Below are positions 35,086 to 43,400 of a DNA stretch of 43,519 nt, piece after piece. The translations under genes and the position numbers were made by a program. This DNA comes from Burkholderiales bacterium (GTDB lineage Bacteria; Pseudomonadota; Gammaproteobacteria; Burkholderiales; Burkholderiaceae_C). The stretch is taken from NCBI GenBank assembly GCA_947381415.1, contig CANCVB010000023.1, positions 1 through 43,519 of the forward strand. The letters run 5' to 3'. The notes beneath the pieces are model-generated. The model had not been told where the DNA came from, did not search any database, and saw only the letters and a program-made list of their open reading frames with translations. Positions within the stretch are counted from its first letter, which is position 1; each line of letters begins with the position of its first letter.

Positions 35086-37278
35086 ATGAAAAAACCTAGT
35101 TTTCCTTGGCTTTTACAAGTATCAGTCATTTTATTTTTGACCAGCGCTGTTGCAACTGTTGCAAGTGCAGCTGCCACTGTTCCAGGTGCACCCACAATTG
35201 CATCCGGTAAGGGCTCCAATACAAGTGCATATGTAGCATTTACCGCGCCATCGTCGAATGGGGGATCGGCTATCACGAGCTACACGGCGACATGTACAGC
35301 GACGGATAAAACCTACCTACAAGCGACGGGTACTTCCAGTCCGCTGACAGTGTCGAGTATGACAAATGGTAAAAGTTATTCATGTAGCGTAAAGGCGAAA
35401 AACGCTATAGGGGCGGGAACTGCTTCATCAACGGTATCTGTTATGCCTTTAAGCTTTTCAACGCCCAGTAATTTTGAAACGTTGGTTGCACAAACTTACT
35501 CATCTATTTCATCACTGAAGACCACCACTACATTGACAAACCGCGCAAGGTACATGATTTCAAATTCAGCAACCGCATCATCTTCAAACTTTTTATCGAT
35601 AGGGTCAACATACAGCACTGCGGGGTACAGCGTGACTTATGGAACGCTGACAAGCAGCTCAACCTACAAGGATTATTTGAATAAAACCATTCAATTTATA
35701 AAGGATTCAACTGAGGCTTCAGGAACTTATTATCGTCTTGACTCGCATCTGCATCCGAATAATTCTTTGGACTTTTCTAGCCTAACGTCAGCGAAATTTC
35801 GCAACAACTTTGGCAAGGCAAACATCAGTACGTCGCCAGTACCTGGCTACGTTACTTTTTCATATATCAGCAGTAGTGGAAAATTCAAGTTAAGAAAAAG
35901 GTACGTTTACTCCTATACTTGCAGTACAAGCAGCAATACGACATCTTGCCCAAGTTCTTATACCGCCGATGCCGTTACCTTTAAAGATTACCCAAATTTA
36001 TATTTGACTTATTCTGGTGGGGCATATTCTTTAACGTCAACAGGCACCAAATTTTATCTTTACGCTACTCCACTTTCCTTGGATATTCCCTCTTTCATGA
36101 ATGCCAGTAATACCTCTTCTGTGAGCAATGGGGCTGTGGCGTTCCAACTCAAAGTGTCATCAACATCGGGGGTCGAAACGCAGGTGAAGACTGACTTGAA
36201 ATCAAGTCTTACTGCACAAGTGGCTTATACGGGTACCAACGCATCTACAAAAACGGCAGCCACCACACAGTTGACGGCCATCCTCAAGGCGCTAACTTCG
36301 TGTGGACAAACCTTACGTTATTCGGTGGATGTATACACCGCTTTTCGAGATGCCTTATTGGCCACGAAACTGGTTAGCGACTCTATCGCCGACGGAACCC
36401 CAGGCCAAAACTTAGTGCCCTTTGTGTATTTCACCAATGAATATGCAACCGACACCTCGACCACTTGTGGAAAAGCTTATCACCCCATGATGGTGGTTGT
36501 GAGTTATGGCAATCAAGCTTCACCCAATGGATTGAAGGATGTTCCGCATCCACCAGGAAGTGGAACAAGTGACTATGACAATTCCTCAGTGACAAGGTAT
36601 TCCAATTTAGAAAACTATATGCTCCCCATCCCCATGAAAGACTATGGCCAGTTAACTGCCACCACATTTACCAACAATACCTTTACTAAAAATTTGTGGA
36701 TGGACGAAAGCAAAACGACGCAAGAGAAAGATATTTATAACTGGGCAGACTCGGCCGACAACGGAATTCTGGTTGACGGTTCTGTCATGTTCCCTCTGTA
36801 TAACAATGCTTTGTACCCATCGCCTTACCCGGGAGAATTGTCTGCAAGCGGTTGTCACGTAGGACAGGGCGGCGGTGGCCCCCACTGCCATGCAGATGGT
36901 TACCAATCAGGTCAAGGACTGACTTTGTATAACAATACCGATTACATTGGCAAAACGCATCCACCCCTGATTGGCTTTGGTTACGATGGCATCGCTTTGT
37001 TCGGTCGATACCGCACGACGACCGACGCTGACATGTTGGGCTACAACACCTTGGATTCTTTAGGGGGGCATAACCATAATTCAATTGGTTACCATTACCA
37101 TGCTCACACGCTAACAGACTTTGTAGCTACTCTTCCTGACGGCACCACCAAGACAATCCCTGAATTACGTGTACTAATGAAAGGGGCTTATATTGGAAAA
37201 ACGACCAGTATTCCATATTTCAGGACCAGTACTTCGCCACCTACCTCCAATAAGTATGTATATGGAAGCAGTAACTAA
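35086..37278 (+). CDS. Secreted YHYH-domain protein with N-terminal FN3 domain (YHYH protein 2)
   Basis: 730 residues from ATG 35086; ATG 35071 in the same frame is an alternative. The signal peptide ends near VASA (28). One fibronectin III domain occupies about 31-122 (VPGAPTIASGKGSNTSAYVAF to KNAIGAGTASSTVSV). Residues 125-550 are Ser/Thr/Tyr-rich and match nothing I know. The C-terminal YHYH domain (about 555-730) is rich in histidine: GCHVGQGGGGPHCHADGYQ, IGFGYDGIALFGRY, GGHNHNSIG and YHYHAH (669-674). Clustered His with two Cys suggests metal binding. It shares the domain plan of YHYH protein 1 but differs in sequence, so this is not a recent duplication. Confidence 0.85.
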   Translation: MKKPSFPWLLQVSVILFLTSAVATVASAAATVPGAPTIASGKGSNTSAYVAFTAPSSNGGSAITSYTATCTATDKTYLQATGTSSPLTVSSMTNGKSYSCSVKAKNAIGAGTASSTVSVMPLSFSTPSNFETLVAQTYSSISSLKTTTTLTNRARYMISNSATASSSNFLSIGSTYSTAGYSVTYGTLTSSSTYKDYLNKTIQFIKDSTEASGTYYRLDSHLHPNNSLDFSSLTSAKFRNNFGKANISTSPVPGYVTFSYISSSGKFKLRKRYVYSYTCSTSSNTTSCPSSYTADAVTFKDYPNLYLTYSGGAYSLTSTGTKFYLYATPLSLDIPSFMNASNTSSVSNGAVAFQLKVSSTSGVETQVKTDLKSSLTAQVAYTGTNASTKTAATTQLTAILKALTSCGQTLRYSVDVYTAFRDALLATKLVSDSIADGTPGQNLVPFVYFTNEYATDTSTTCGKAYHPMMVVVSYGNQASPNGLKDVPHPPGSGTSDYDNSSVTRYSNLENYMLPIPMKDYGQLTATTFTNNTFTKNLWMDESKTTQEKDIYNWADSADNGILVDGSVMFPLYNNALYPSPYPGELSASGCHVGQGGGGPHCHADGYQSGQGLTLYNNTDYIGKTHPPLIGFGYDGIALFGRYRTTTDADMLGYNTLDSLGGHNHNSIGYHYHAHTLTDFVATLPDGTTKTIPELRVLMKGAYIGKTTSIPYFRTSTSPPTSNKYVYGSSN

Positions 37279-37296
37279 TAAATTTTCAATTTGCGG

Positions 37297-37869
37297 ATGT
37301 CTCTAAATAAGCTTTTTTTATTTTTTGCGCTGCTTATTTTTTCTTTAACGAATTCGGCTTGGGCGCAGCTTGTTGGCCACAACAACAACCTAGAGCTCAG
37401 CCGAATTGACAGCAAAAATATCCAGTGTGTGCTGTCTGTCAATCTGCTGCAGTTGTTACACCAAGTGCTTTCTCCGCAGTCAAGCTATGCCGATTTTTTA
37501 CAAAGCATTGCAGAGTTGTCAGATGCGGATATGGACAAAGCATTGGACAAACTGACCAAAGCGTTGACTGCTAAGTCGTTTCTCACCCTTCCTGAGGGCG
37601 CGCAGCTCAGCTTTAAACTTTGGCAACTCCCTAGCAAGCAACTTATTCGCGATGCGATCAAGGTCAGCTTGGTCATGGTGCATATGCCACCGAATGCAGC
37701 ATCGCACATAGACCCTATGCTTGTTCAAGCCAGGTTTACTGGCAAGCTGCCTATCTCTCGGGTTCAATTGCAATTGCACCCCGCACTTCTTCCTGTGTTT
37801 GTCTCAAACAAGGACGACAAATTCTGGTTGACCCGTGAAATTCCCATGGCTATTTTGGACATCAATTAG
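37297..37869 (+). CDS. Small secreted protein of unknown function in the YHYH locus
   Basis: 190 residues from ATG 37297. The signal peptide (MSLNKLFLFF to NSAWA, 23) is clear. The mature protein starts QLVGHNNNLELSRIDSKN and has a helical stretch (SDADMDKALDKLTKALTAKSF) and a beta-rich C-terminal half ending REIPMAILDIN. A GHNNN start followed by alternating beta strands is reminiscent of extracytoplasmic N-domains of some HupE-like proteins, but I cannot confirm homology. Its TAG is one base before the HupE-like gene's ATG, so the two are probably co-translated. Confidence 0.75.
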   Translation: MSLNKLFLFFALLIFSLTNSAWAQLVGHNNNLELSRIDSKNIQCVLSVNLLQLLHQVLSPQSSYADFLQSIAELSDADMDKALDKLTKALTAKSFLTLPEGAQLSFKLWQLPSKQLIRDAIKVSLVMVHMPPNAASHIDPMLVQARFTGKLPISRVQLQLHPALLPVFVSNKDDKFWLTREIPMAILDIN

Positions 37870-37870
37870 C

Positions 37871-38950
37871 ATGCGAATGCTCCAATGGTTGGTGCTTTTT
37901 CTGCTGATAAATTCGGGTGCACATGCACATTTAATAGATGCACAAAAAGGCACATTGAGTCTAGAAAAGGATCGCGCCTACCTTGCGATGTCTATTCCTG
38001 TCGCTGCATTCGTGGGTATTGATGACGATGGTGACGGCTTGTTGTCTGCCGATGAATTCAGCGCACATTTTCAAACGATAGAAACCCAAATTAAAAATGG
38101 CATAGCGCTCAGCAGTTTGAATGGAGATGTTCCCATCGACGGCTTGGTGATCAAGCTGTCTTTAACCAGTGACAAGCCTGCCCCAGAGCGACAATTGTTG
38201 GTGCTTGGTCAATACCCGTTGGCAGGTGTTGGCAGCGCTTTGCAATTCAAAGTGCAACTTTTTGGCAAGCAAGCAGATGAGATGCGCCAATACATCACGG
38301 TTTCTAGGGGGGCTGATACCCAGTTATTGACGCTCACCCCAGATGCACCTTGGCGAGATATTTTTCCTTCTAATCTCAAAATTTTGCAAACGCAGATACA
38401 ACTTGGCATACAACACATCTTAGAAGGTGCAGACCATTTGCTTTTTCTGTTGGTGGTGCTGTCCGCTGAAAAAAAACGCCTGTCTATTTTGTCGGTATTG
38501 ACTGCCTTTACCATTGGCCATGCCATCACGTTGATCATCTGTAATGGCCTTGGCTGGACCGCACCTTCGGCCTTGGTCGAACCCGCAATTGCTGCCACTA
38601 TTGTGGGCATTGCACTGAGGGATCTTTACCTGTCAAAGACAAACAAGGAACATGGTTTGTTCCAAAGACTGATTCTGGTATTTGCATGTTCCATCATTCA
38701 TGGTTTGGGCTTGGCAGATGCTTTCACCGATCTTGGCCTGACAGGAAGTGGCAAATTGATCAGCCTTGCTGGGTTCAATATGGGCATTGAATTGGGTCAA
38801 TTGGGCGTTGCATTTATTGCTGTGGTCTTCTTTCAAGTGTTGACCAAATACATCGGAGCAGATGTCGTCAGTAAGACGCAAAAATCCTTTTTATTCTTTG
38901 CGGTGATATTGGGTGCTTGGTGGTTTTTCGTCAGAATTCTTGGGGTTTAA
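37871..38950 (+). CDS. HupE/UreJ family membrane protein with N-terminal EF-hand domain
   Basis: 359 residues from ATG 37871. The signal peptide ends near AHA (19), leaving HLIDAQKG. A periplasmic domain (20 to about 165) carries a textbook EF-hand loop, DDDGDGLLSADE (51-62). The C-terminal half has about six membrane helices with conserved-looking His/Asp: GIQHILEGADHLLFLL, TAFTIGHAITLI, IIHGLGLADAF and GFNMGIELGQL. This is the HupE/UreJ_2 pattern, a group linked to nickel or other metal uptake without proof for most members. It is the last gene of the YHYH locus and the only one with an evident transport fold, so it probably defines the substrate of the system. Confidence 0.87.
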   Translation: MRMLQWLVLFLLINSGAHAHLIDAQKGTLSLEKDRAYLAMSIPVAAFVGIDDDGDGLLSADEFSAHFQTIETQIKNGIALSSLNGDVPIDGLVIKLSLTSDKPAPERQLLVLGQYPLAGVGSALQFKVQLFGKQADEMRQYITVSRGADTQLLTLTPDAPWRDIFPSNLKILQTQIQLGIQHILEGADHLLFLLVVLSAEKKRLSILSVLTAFTIGHAITLIICNGLGWTAPSALVEPAIAATIVGIALRDLYLSKTNKEHGLFQRLILVFACSIIHGLGLADAFTDLGLTGSGKLISLAGFNMGIELGQLGVAFIAVVFFQVLTKYIGADVVSKTQKSFLFFAVILGAWWFFVRILGV

Positions 38951-38973
38951 GTTCAGGGCATATCAACTACAAT
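38946..38973 (+). promoter_or_regulatory. Putative phaR promoter
   Basis: TACAAT at 38968-38973 is a good -10. TTTAAG at 38946-38951 is a weak -35 at 16 bases, overlapping the stop codon of the HupE-like gene. The predicted start at about 38980 gives a leader near 60 bases before the phaR TTG. Confidence 0.4.
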
Positions 38974-39038
38974 GAGATGGATCTTTTTATGTCGTGACAA
39001 GACCATAGAACGCATTCATACCCCTAACAGGATCTCAT

Positions 39039-39578
39039 TTGGCACGCAAATCCTCTTCCCAGTCTGAAAACCCTGAGCTTGGTCAACAAGAAGCAGGCAC
39101 TTCACGTCTCATCAAAAAATACCCCAACAGGCGTCTCTACGACACGCAAACTTCAAGCTACATCACTTTGTCTGAAGTCAAAGCCTTGGTCGTTGCCGGT
39201 GAGATGTTCAGAGTGGTTGATGCCAAATCCCATGAAGATCTAACCCGAAGCATTTTGTTGCAAATTATTTTGGAAGAAGAGTCTGCAGGTGTCCCCATGT
39301 TTTCAGAACCTGCCTTGGCCAACATCATTCGTTTTTATGGCCATGCCATGCAAGGTTTCATGGGTAACTACTTAGAAAAAAATGTGCAAACCTTCATCGA
39401 TTTGCAAATGCAAATGGCAGAGCAAAGCAAGCACTTGTCGCCAGAGTTGTGGGCTCAGGTCATGACCACTCAGTCACCTTTGCTGTCTGGGTTGATGGGC
39501 AACTACACCGAGCAATCCAAGCAAATGCTGACGCAAATGCAAAACCAAATGCTCAAAGCCATGGGACTCAAGCGCTGA
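39039..39578 (+). CDS. phaR: Polyhydroxyalkanoate synthesis repressor PhaR
   Basis: 179 residues from TTG 39039, with AGGA eight bases upstream; no ATG is available before the conserved region. The N-terminal DNA-binding module is diagnostic: [30 protein letters not shown]. The PHB_acc region follows ([21 protein letters not shown], then [24 protein letters not shown]). The C-terminus is Met/Gln-rich ([13 protein letters not shown]). PhaR senses PHA granules and represses phasin and its own gene. It shares a one-base overlap (TGATG) with rimO, a linkage common in related genomes as I recall. Confidence 0.95.
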   Translation: MARKSSSQSENPELGQQEAGTSRLIKKYPNRRLYDTQTSSYITLSEVKALVVAGEMFRVVDAKSHEDLTRSILLQIILEEESAGVPMFSEPALANIIRFYGHAMQGFMGNYLEKNVQTFIDLQMQMAEQSKHLSPELWAQVMTTQSPLLSGLMGNYTEQSKQMLTQMQNQMLKAMGLKR

Positions 39579-40936
39579 TGTCTACGCCAACAGTAGGATT
39601 TGTCAGTCTGGGTTGTCCCAAAGCCTTGACTGACTCGGAGTTGATCTTGACACAACTCAGCGCAGAGGGATATCAAACCTCCAAAACCTTTGCAGGTGCT
39701 GATTTGGTCATCGTCAATACGTGCGGGTTTATAGATGACGCTGTCCAGGAAAGTCTCAACACCATTGGTGAGGCTTTGGCCGAAAATGGCAAAGTGATTG
39801 TGACAGGGTGTTTAGGCGCCAAGGCGCAAGCGGACGGTCAAAATGTGGTGAAAGCCATGCACCCCAGTGTCTTGGCTGTGACTGGCCCGCACGCTACCCA
39901 AGAGGTGATGGATGCGGTGCATATCCATTTACCCAAACCCCATGACCCGTTTACCGATTTGGTTCCGGCCGCTGGTATCAAACTCACACCCAAGCACTAT
40001 GCCTATCTGAAAATCAGTGAAGGCTGCAACCACCGTTGTACGTTTTGCATCATCCCTTCCATGCGGGGCGATTTGGTATCACGACCTGTGGGTGACGTCT
40101 TGCGTGAGGCGAGGGCATTGTTTGAAGGCGGTGTCAAAGAATTGTTGGTGATCAGTCAAGACACCTCTGCTTATGGCGTAGATGTGCGCTACCAGACAGG
40201 TTTCTTTGATGGTCGACCTGTGAAAACGCGAACCCTTGAATTGGTGCAAGCCTTGTCGGAGTTGGCTGAGCCTTATTCAGCATGGGTGCGCTTGCACTAC
40301 GTATACCCCTATCCAACCGTTGACCATTTGATTCCATTGATGGCCACTGGGCGTGTCTTGCCTTACCTAGACGTTCCATTCCAACACAGCCATCCAGATG
40401 TGTTGAAGCGTATGCAGCGTCCAGCCAATGGTGAAAAAAATCTTGAGCGTTTGCAGCAGTGGCGTGAGCAATGTCCTCAGCTGGTTGTCCGCAGTACGTT
40501 TATCGCAGGCTTTCCGGGCGAAACAGAGGCTGAGTTCGCACATTTATTGCAATTTTTAGAAGAAGCCCAAATTGACCGCGCTGGCTGTTTTGCCTACAGT
40601 CCTGTTGAGGGAGCCACTGCCAATGCCTTGCCAGGTATGTTGCCACCTGAAGTTCGTGAAGACAGACGCGCAAGGTTTATGCAAGTGGCAGAAAAAATTT
40701 CTACCCAAAAGTTGCGTCAGCGGGTGGGTTCCACCATGCAAGTGCTTGTTGATTCAGCCAAAGCCTTCGGCAAGCAAGGAGGCGTTGGCCGGGCTTATTC
40801 AGATGCGCCCGAGATTGATGGTGTCGTACATTTACTGCCGCCTGAAAAACTCAGTAAAAGCTATCGAACAGGCGAATTCATCAAGGTACGTATTCTGGAC
40901 ACGCAGGGCCACGATTTGATTGGCTTGCCTGTTTGA
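39578..40936 (+). CDS. rimO: Ribosomal protein uS12 methylthiotransferase
   Basis: 452 residues from ATG 39578, set by the TGATG overlap with phaR and the conserved [21 protein letters not shown] start. It adds a methylthio group to the conserved Asp of ribosomal protein S12. The N-terminal MTTase domain has the three auxiliary-cluster cysteines (C13, and those in VNTCGF and TGCLGAK). The radical-SAM motif is [10 protein letters not shown]-terminal TRAM-like domain ends the protein. RimO, rather than MiaB, is indicated by [11 protein letters not shown] and [13 protein letters not shown]. Confidence 0.96.
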   Translation: MSTPTVGFVSLGCPKALTDSELILTQLSAEGYQTSKTFAGADLVIVNTCGFIDDAVQESLNTIGEALAENGKVIVTGCLGAKAQADGQNVVKAMHPSVLAVTGPHATQEVMDAVHIHLPKPHDPFTDLVPAAGIKLTPKHYAYLKISEGCNHRCTFCIIPSMRGDLVSRPVGDVLREARALFEGGVKELLVISQDTSAYGVDVRYQTGFFDGRPVKTRTLELVQALSELAEPYSAWVRLHYVYPYPTVDHLIPLMATGRVLPYLDVPFQHSHPDVLKRMQRPANGEKNLERLQQWREQCPQLVVRSTFIAGFPGETEAEFAHLLQFLEEAQIDRAGCFAYSPVEGATANALPGMLPPEVREDRRARFMQVAEKISTQKLRQRVGSTMQVLVDSAKAFGKQGGVGRAYSDAPEIDGVVHLLPPEKLSKSYRTGEFIKVRILDTQGHDLIGLPV

Positions 40937-40963
40937 TAAGTTCTAGGCAATGCACGTAGACAT

Positions 40964-40985
40964 AAAAAAAGCCACTGAAGTGGCT
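40964..40985 (-). terminator. Terminator of tRNA-Leu (minus strand)
   Basis: On the minus strand AGCCACT and AGTGGCT (40970-40976 and 40979-40985; the closed stem is GCCAC/GTGGC with a TTCA loop) run into a seven-base T tract (40964-40970 on the plus strand as A). It lies 18 bases past the tRNA 3' end. In the plus direction there is no T run, so it should not stop transcripts from rimO. Confidence 0.85.
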
Positions 40986-41002
40986 GTGATGTTGGTTAAC
41001 AT

Positions 41003-41087
<85 letters not shown>

Positions 41088-41104
41088 ATTCAGGAAAGCA
41101 GAGG

Positions 41105-41131
41105 ATTCTATCAAACAAAAAACTACTCCAA
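41105..41131 (-). promoter_or_regulatory. Promoter of tRNA-Leu
   Basis: On the minus strand TTGGAG (41126-41131) and TAGAAT (41105-41110) are 15 bases apart. The -10 matches that of tRNA-Val. The element lies across the beginning of the rnr coding region or its immediate leader, so the two genes share control DNA. Confidence 0.55.
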
Positions 41132-41133
41132 GT

Positions 41134-43380
41134 GTGGGTCTTCTTGAAGCCTTCGAAGGAACTGTAGAAGGCCACCGTGATGGCCATGGTTTTGTGCAGC
41201 GCGATGACGGTCAGGCGGATGTGTATTTACCCCCCAATGAAATGCGTGCAGTTATTCACCGCGACAGAGTGATTGCACGTGTCACGCGATTGGATCGAAA
41301 GGGCAGGCCAGAGGCGCGTGTTGTAGAAATCATTGATCGTCCGCAACAAGCCATTATTGGGCGCTTGCTCCAAGAAAGTGGTGTTTGGTTGGTGGCGCCT
41401 GAAGACAGGCGCTATGGCCAAGACATTTTGATTCCCAAAGGCGCCACAGGAAACGCGCAAGTAGGGCAAGTGGTGGTGGTCGAACTTACCGAGCCCCCCA
41501 GTTTGTTTGGTCAACCTGTAGGGCGTGTGAAGGAAGTGCTGGGTGAAATGGATGACCCCGGCATGGAGATTGAAATTGCGGTTCGAAAATACAACGTACC
41601 CCATGAATTTTCTTCTGCTTGTTTAGCCCTTGCTGCTGATCTTCCTACCAAGGTTCGAACCAAAGACGCGAGCGGACGGGTAGATTTGAGAGACATTGCG
41701 CTAGTGACTATCGATGGCGAAGACGCCAGAGATTTTGATGACGCGGTGTATTGCGAGCCAACGACCTTTGAGAAGGAAAAAGCTTGGCGTTTGCTGGTAG
41801 CTATTGCTGATGTCAGCTATTACGTTGAAACCGGTAGTGCAATTGACATTGACGCTTACGAGCGCGCCACCAGTGTGTACTTTCCGCGCAGGGTCATTCC
41901 CATGCTGCCAGAGAAACTCTCTAACGGTTTGTGTTCGTTGAATCCTTTGGTAGACCGTCTGTGCATGGTGTGCGACATGGTCGTTGATGAAGAGGGTCAC
42001 GTTCAAGCCTATCAGTTTTACGAAGCCGTCATGCACAGCCATGCGCGCTTTACCTATACCGATGTCGCTGCAATCCTGTCGAATACGCGTGGCCCTCAAG
42101 CCGCCAAATACAAAGACAGAGTGCAAGATCTCATCCATTTACATGATGTGTACCGAGCATTGCTGAAAGGAAGAGAAAAGCGTGGGGCTGTCGATTTTGA
42201 AACCACTGAAACACAAATCATTTGTGATGACAGTGGTCGCATTGAAAAGATAGTTCCACGGGTTCGCACGCAAGCACACCGTTTGATCGAGGAAGCCATG
42301 TTGGCTGCCAATGTGTGCAGTGCCGACTTTATTTTGAATGCCAAGCACCCAGCCGTGTTTCGCGTCCACGAGGGGCCCACGCCAGAAAAGCGCGAAACTT
42401 TAAGAAACTATCTCAAAGCCATGGGTGTTCCTTCTGGCCTAAGCGACAACCCTACACCTGGCCAATTTCAAGCTATTGCACAAGCCAGCAAGGACCGACC
42501 CGACGCGCAGCAAATCCATTCCATGTTGTTGCGTTCCATGCAACAAGCTATTTATACGCCGGCCAATAGCGGCCACTTTGGCTTGGCTTACCCTGCCTAC
42601 ACCCATTTCACCAGTCCAATTCGCCGTTACCCAGATTTATTGGTTCACCGTGTTATCAAATCTATTTTGACAGGCAAGCGATACCAGTTACCTGATTTGC
42701 CTTTGCCCGGCGAAGCCCATGCCAAATTGGCCAGACGATTGGCCGCCCAATCGCGTTTGAAAGAAAAGGCTTCTGTGCCTGCGCAAAAGCCCAGTGCTGA
42801 GCAACAAGCTTGGGAAGCCGCTGGGTTGCATTGCAGTGCCAATGAGCGCAGAGCTGATGAGGCCAGCAGAGATGTAGAGGCGTGGCTCAAGTGCCAATAC
42901 ATGCGCGAGCATTTGGGGGAAGATTTCAGTGGCACCGTTTCAGGGGTGACTGCATTCGGTGTTTTTGTCACTTTAGATGCCATGTATGTGGAAGGATTGG
43001 TTCACATCACAGAACTGGGCGGCGACTATTTCAAGTTTGATGAAACGCGTCAAGAATTGAGAGGTGAGCGAACAGGCATACGCTACAGCGTTGGTGCGCG
43101 AGTCCGGGTTCAAGTCAGCAGAGTAGATTTGGATGGTCGAAAAATCGATTTCCGCTGGGCTCAGGAAGAGGGTGTCTTGACCCCTGACCTTTCTTTGAAA
43201 GGAAAGAAACTTCCTCGTGGTGCCAGCAAACCTATGCAACCGGCCAAAGCAGCAAAAGCAAAAAGTAGGCATTCTTCCAATGCATCACGACAAGGTGCAA
43301 AATCCGCCACCGCAACAACCAAGCTGCTTGAAAAAAATTCTTTGGGTAAAACCAAAAAGAAACCCAAAAGCCGTCACTGA
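41134..43380 (+). CDS. rnr: Ribonuclease R
   Basis: 748 residues if GTG 41134 is the start (VGLLEAFEGTVEGHRDGHGF). The frame stays open to 41002 but that part is antisense to tRNA-Leu. ATC at 41110, five bases after GAGG, would add eight residues and has a much better ribosome site, so it is a serious alternative. RNase R is a processive 3'-5' exonuclease for structured RNA. Cold-shock domains come first (GHRDGHGFVQRDDG), then the RNB domain with VTIDGEDARDFDDAV (metal-binding Asp residues), VFRVHEGPTPEK and HFTSPIRRYPDLLVHR. An S1 domain (DFSGTVSGVTAFGVFV) and a Lys-rich tail follow. A co-directional SDR gene follows. Confidence 0.93.
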   Translation: MGLLEAFEGTVEGHRDGHGFVQRDDGQADVYLPPNEMRAVIHRDRVIARVTRLDRKGRPEARVVEIIDRPQQAIIGRLLQESGVWLVAPEDRRYGQDILIPKGATGNAQVGQVVVVELTEPPSLFGQPVGRVKEVLGEMDDPGMEIEIAVRKYNVPHEFSSACLALAADLPTKVRTKDASGRVDLRDIALVTIDGEDARDFDDAVYCEPTTFEKEKAWRLLVAIADVSYYVETGSAIDIDAYERATSVYFPRRVIPMLPEKLSNGLCSLNPLVDRLCMVCDMVVDEEGHVQAYQFYEAVMHSHARFTYTDVAAILSNTRGPQAAKYKDRVQDLIHLHDVYRALLKGREKRGAVDFETTETQIICDDSGRIEKIVPRVRTQAHRLIEEAMLAANVCSADFILNAKHPAVFRVHEGPTPEKRETLRNYLKAMGVPSGLSDNPTPGQFQAIAQASKDRPDAQQIHSMLLRSMQQAIYTPANSGHFGLAYPAYTHFTSPIRRYPDLLVHRVIKSILTGKRYQLPDLPLPGEAHAKLARRLAAQSRLKEKASVPAQKPSAEQQAWEAAGLHCSANERRADEASRDVEAWLKCQYMREHLGEDFSGTVSGVTAFGVFVTLDAMYVEGLVHITELGGDYFKFDETRQELRGERTGIRYSVGARVRVQVSRVDLDGRKIDFRWAQEEGVLTPDLSLKGKKLPRGASKPMQPAKAAKAKSRHSSNASRQGAKSATATTKLLEKNSLGKTKKKPKSRH

Positions 43381-43400
43381 TATTTAAAAGGAGATCTTCT

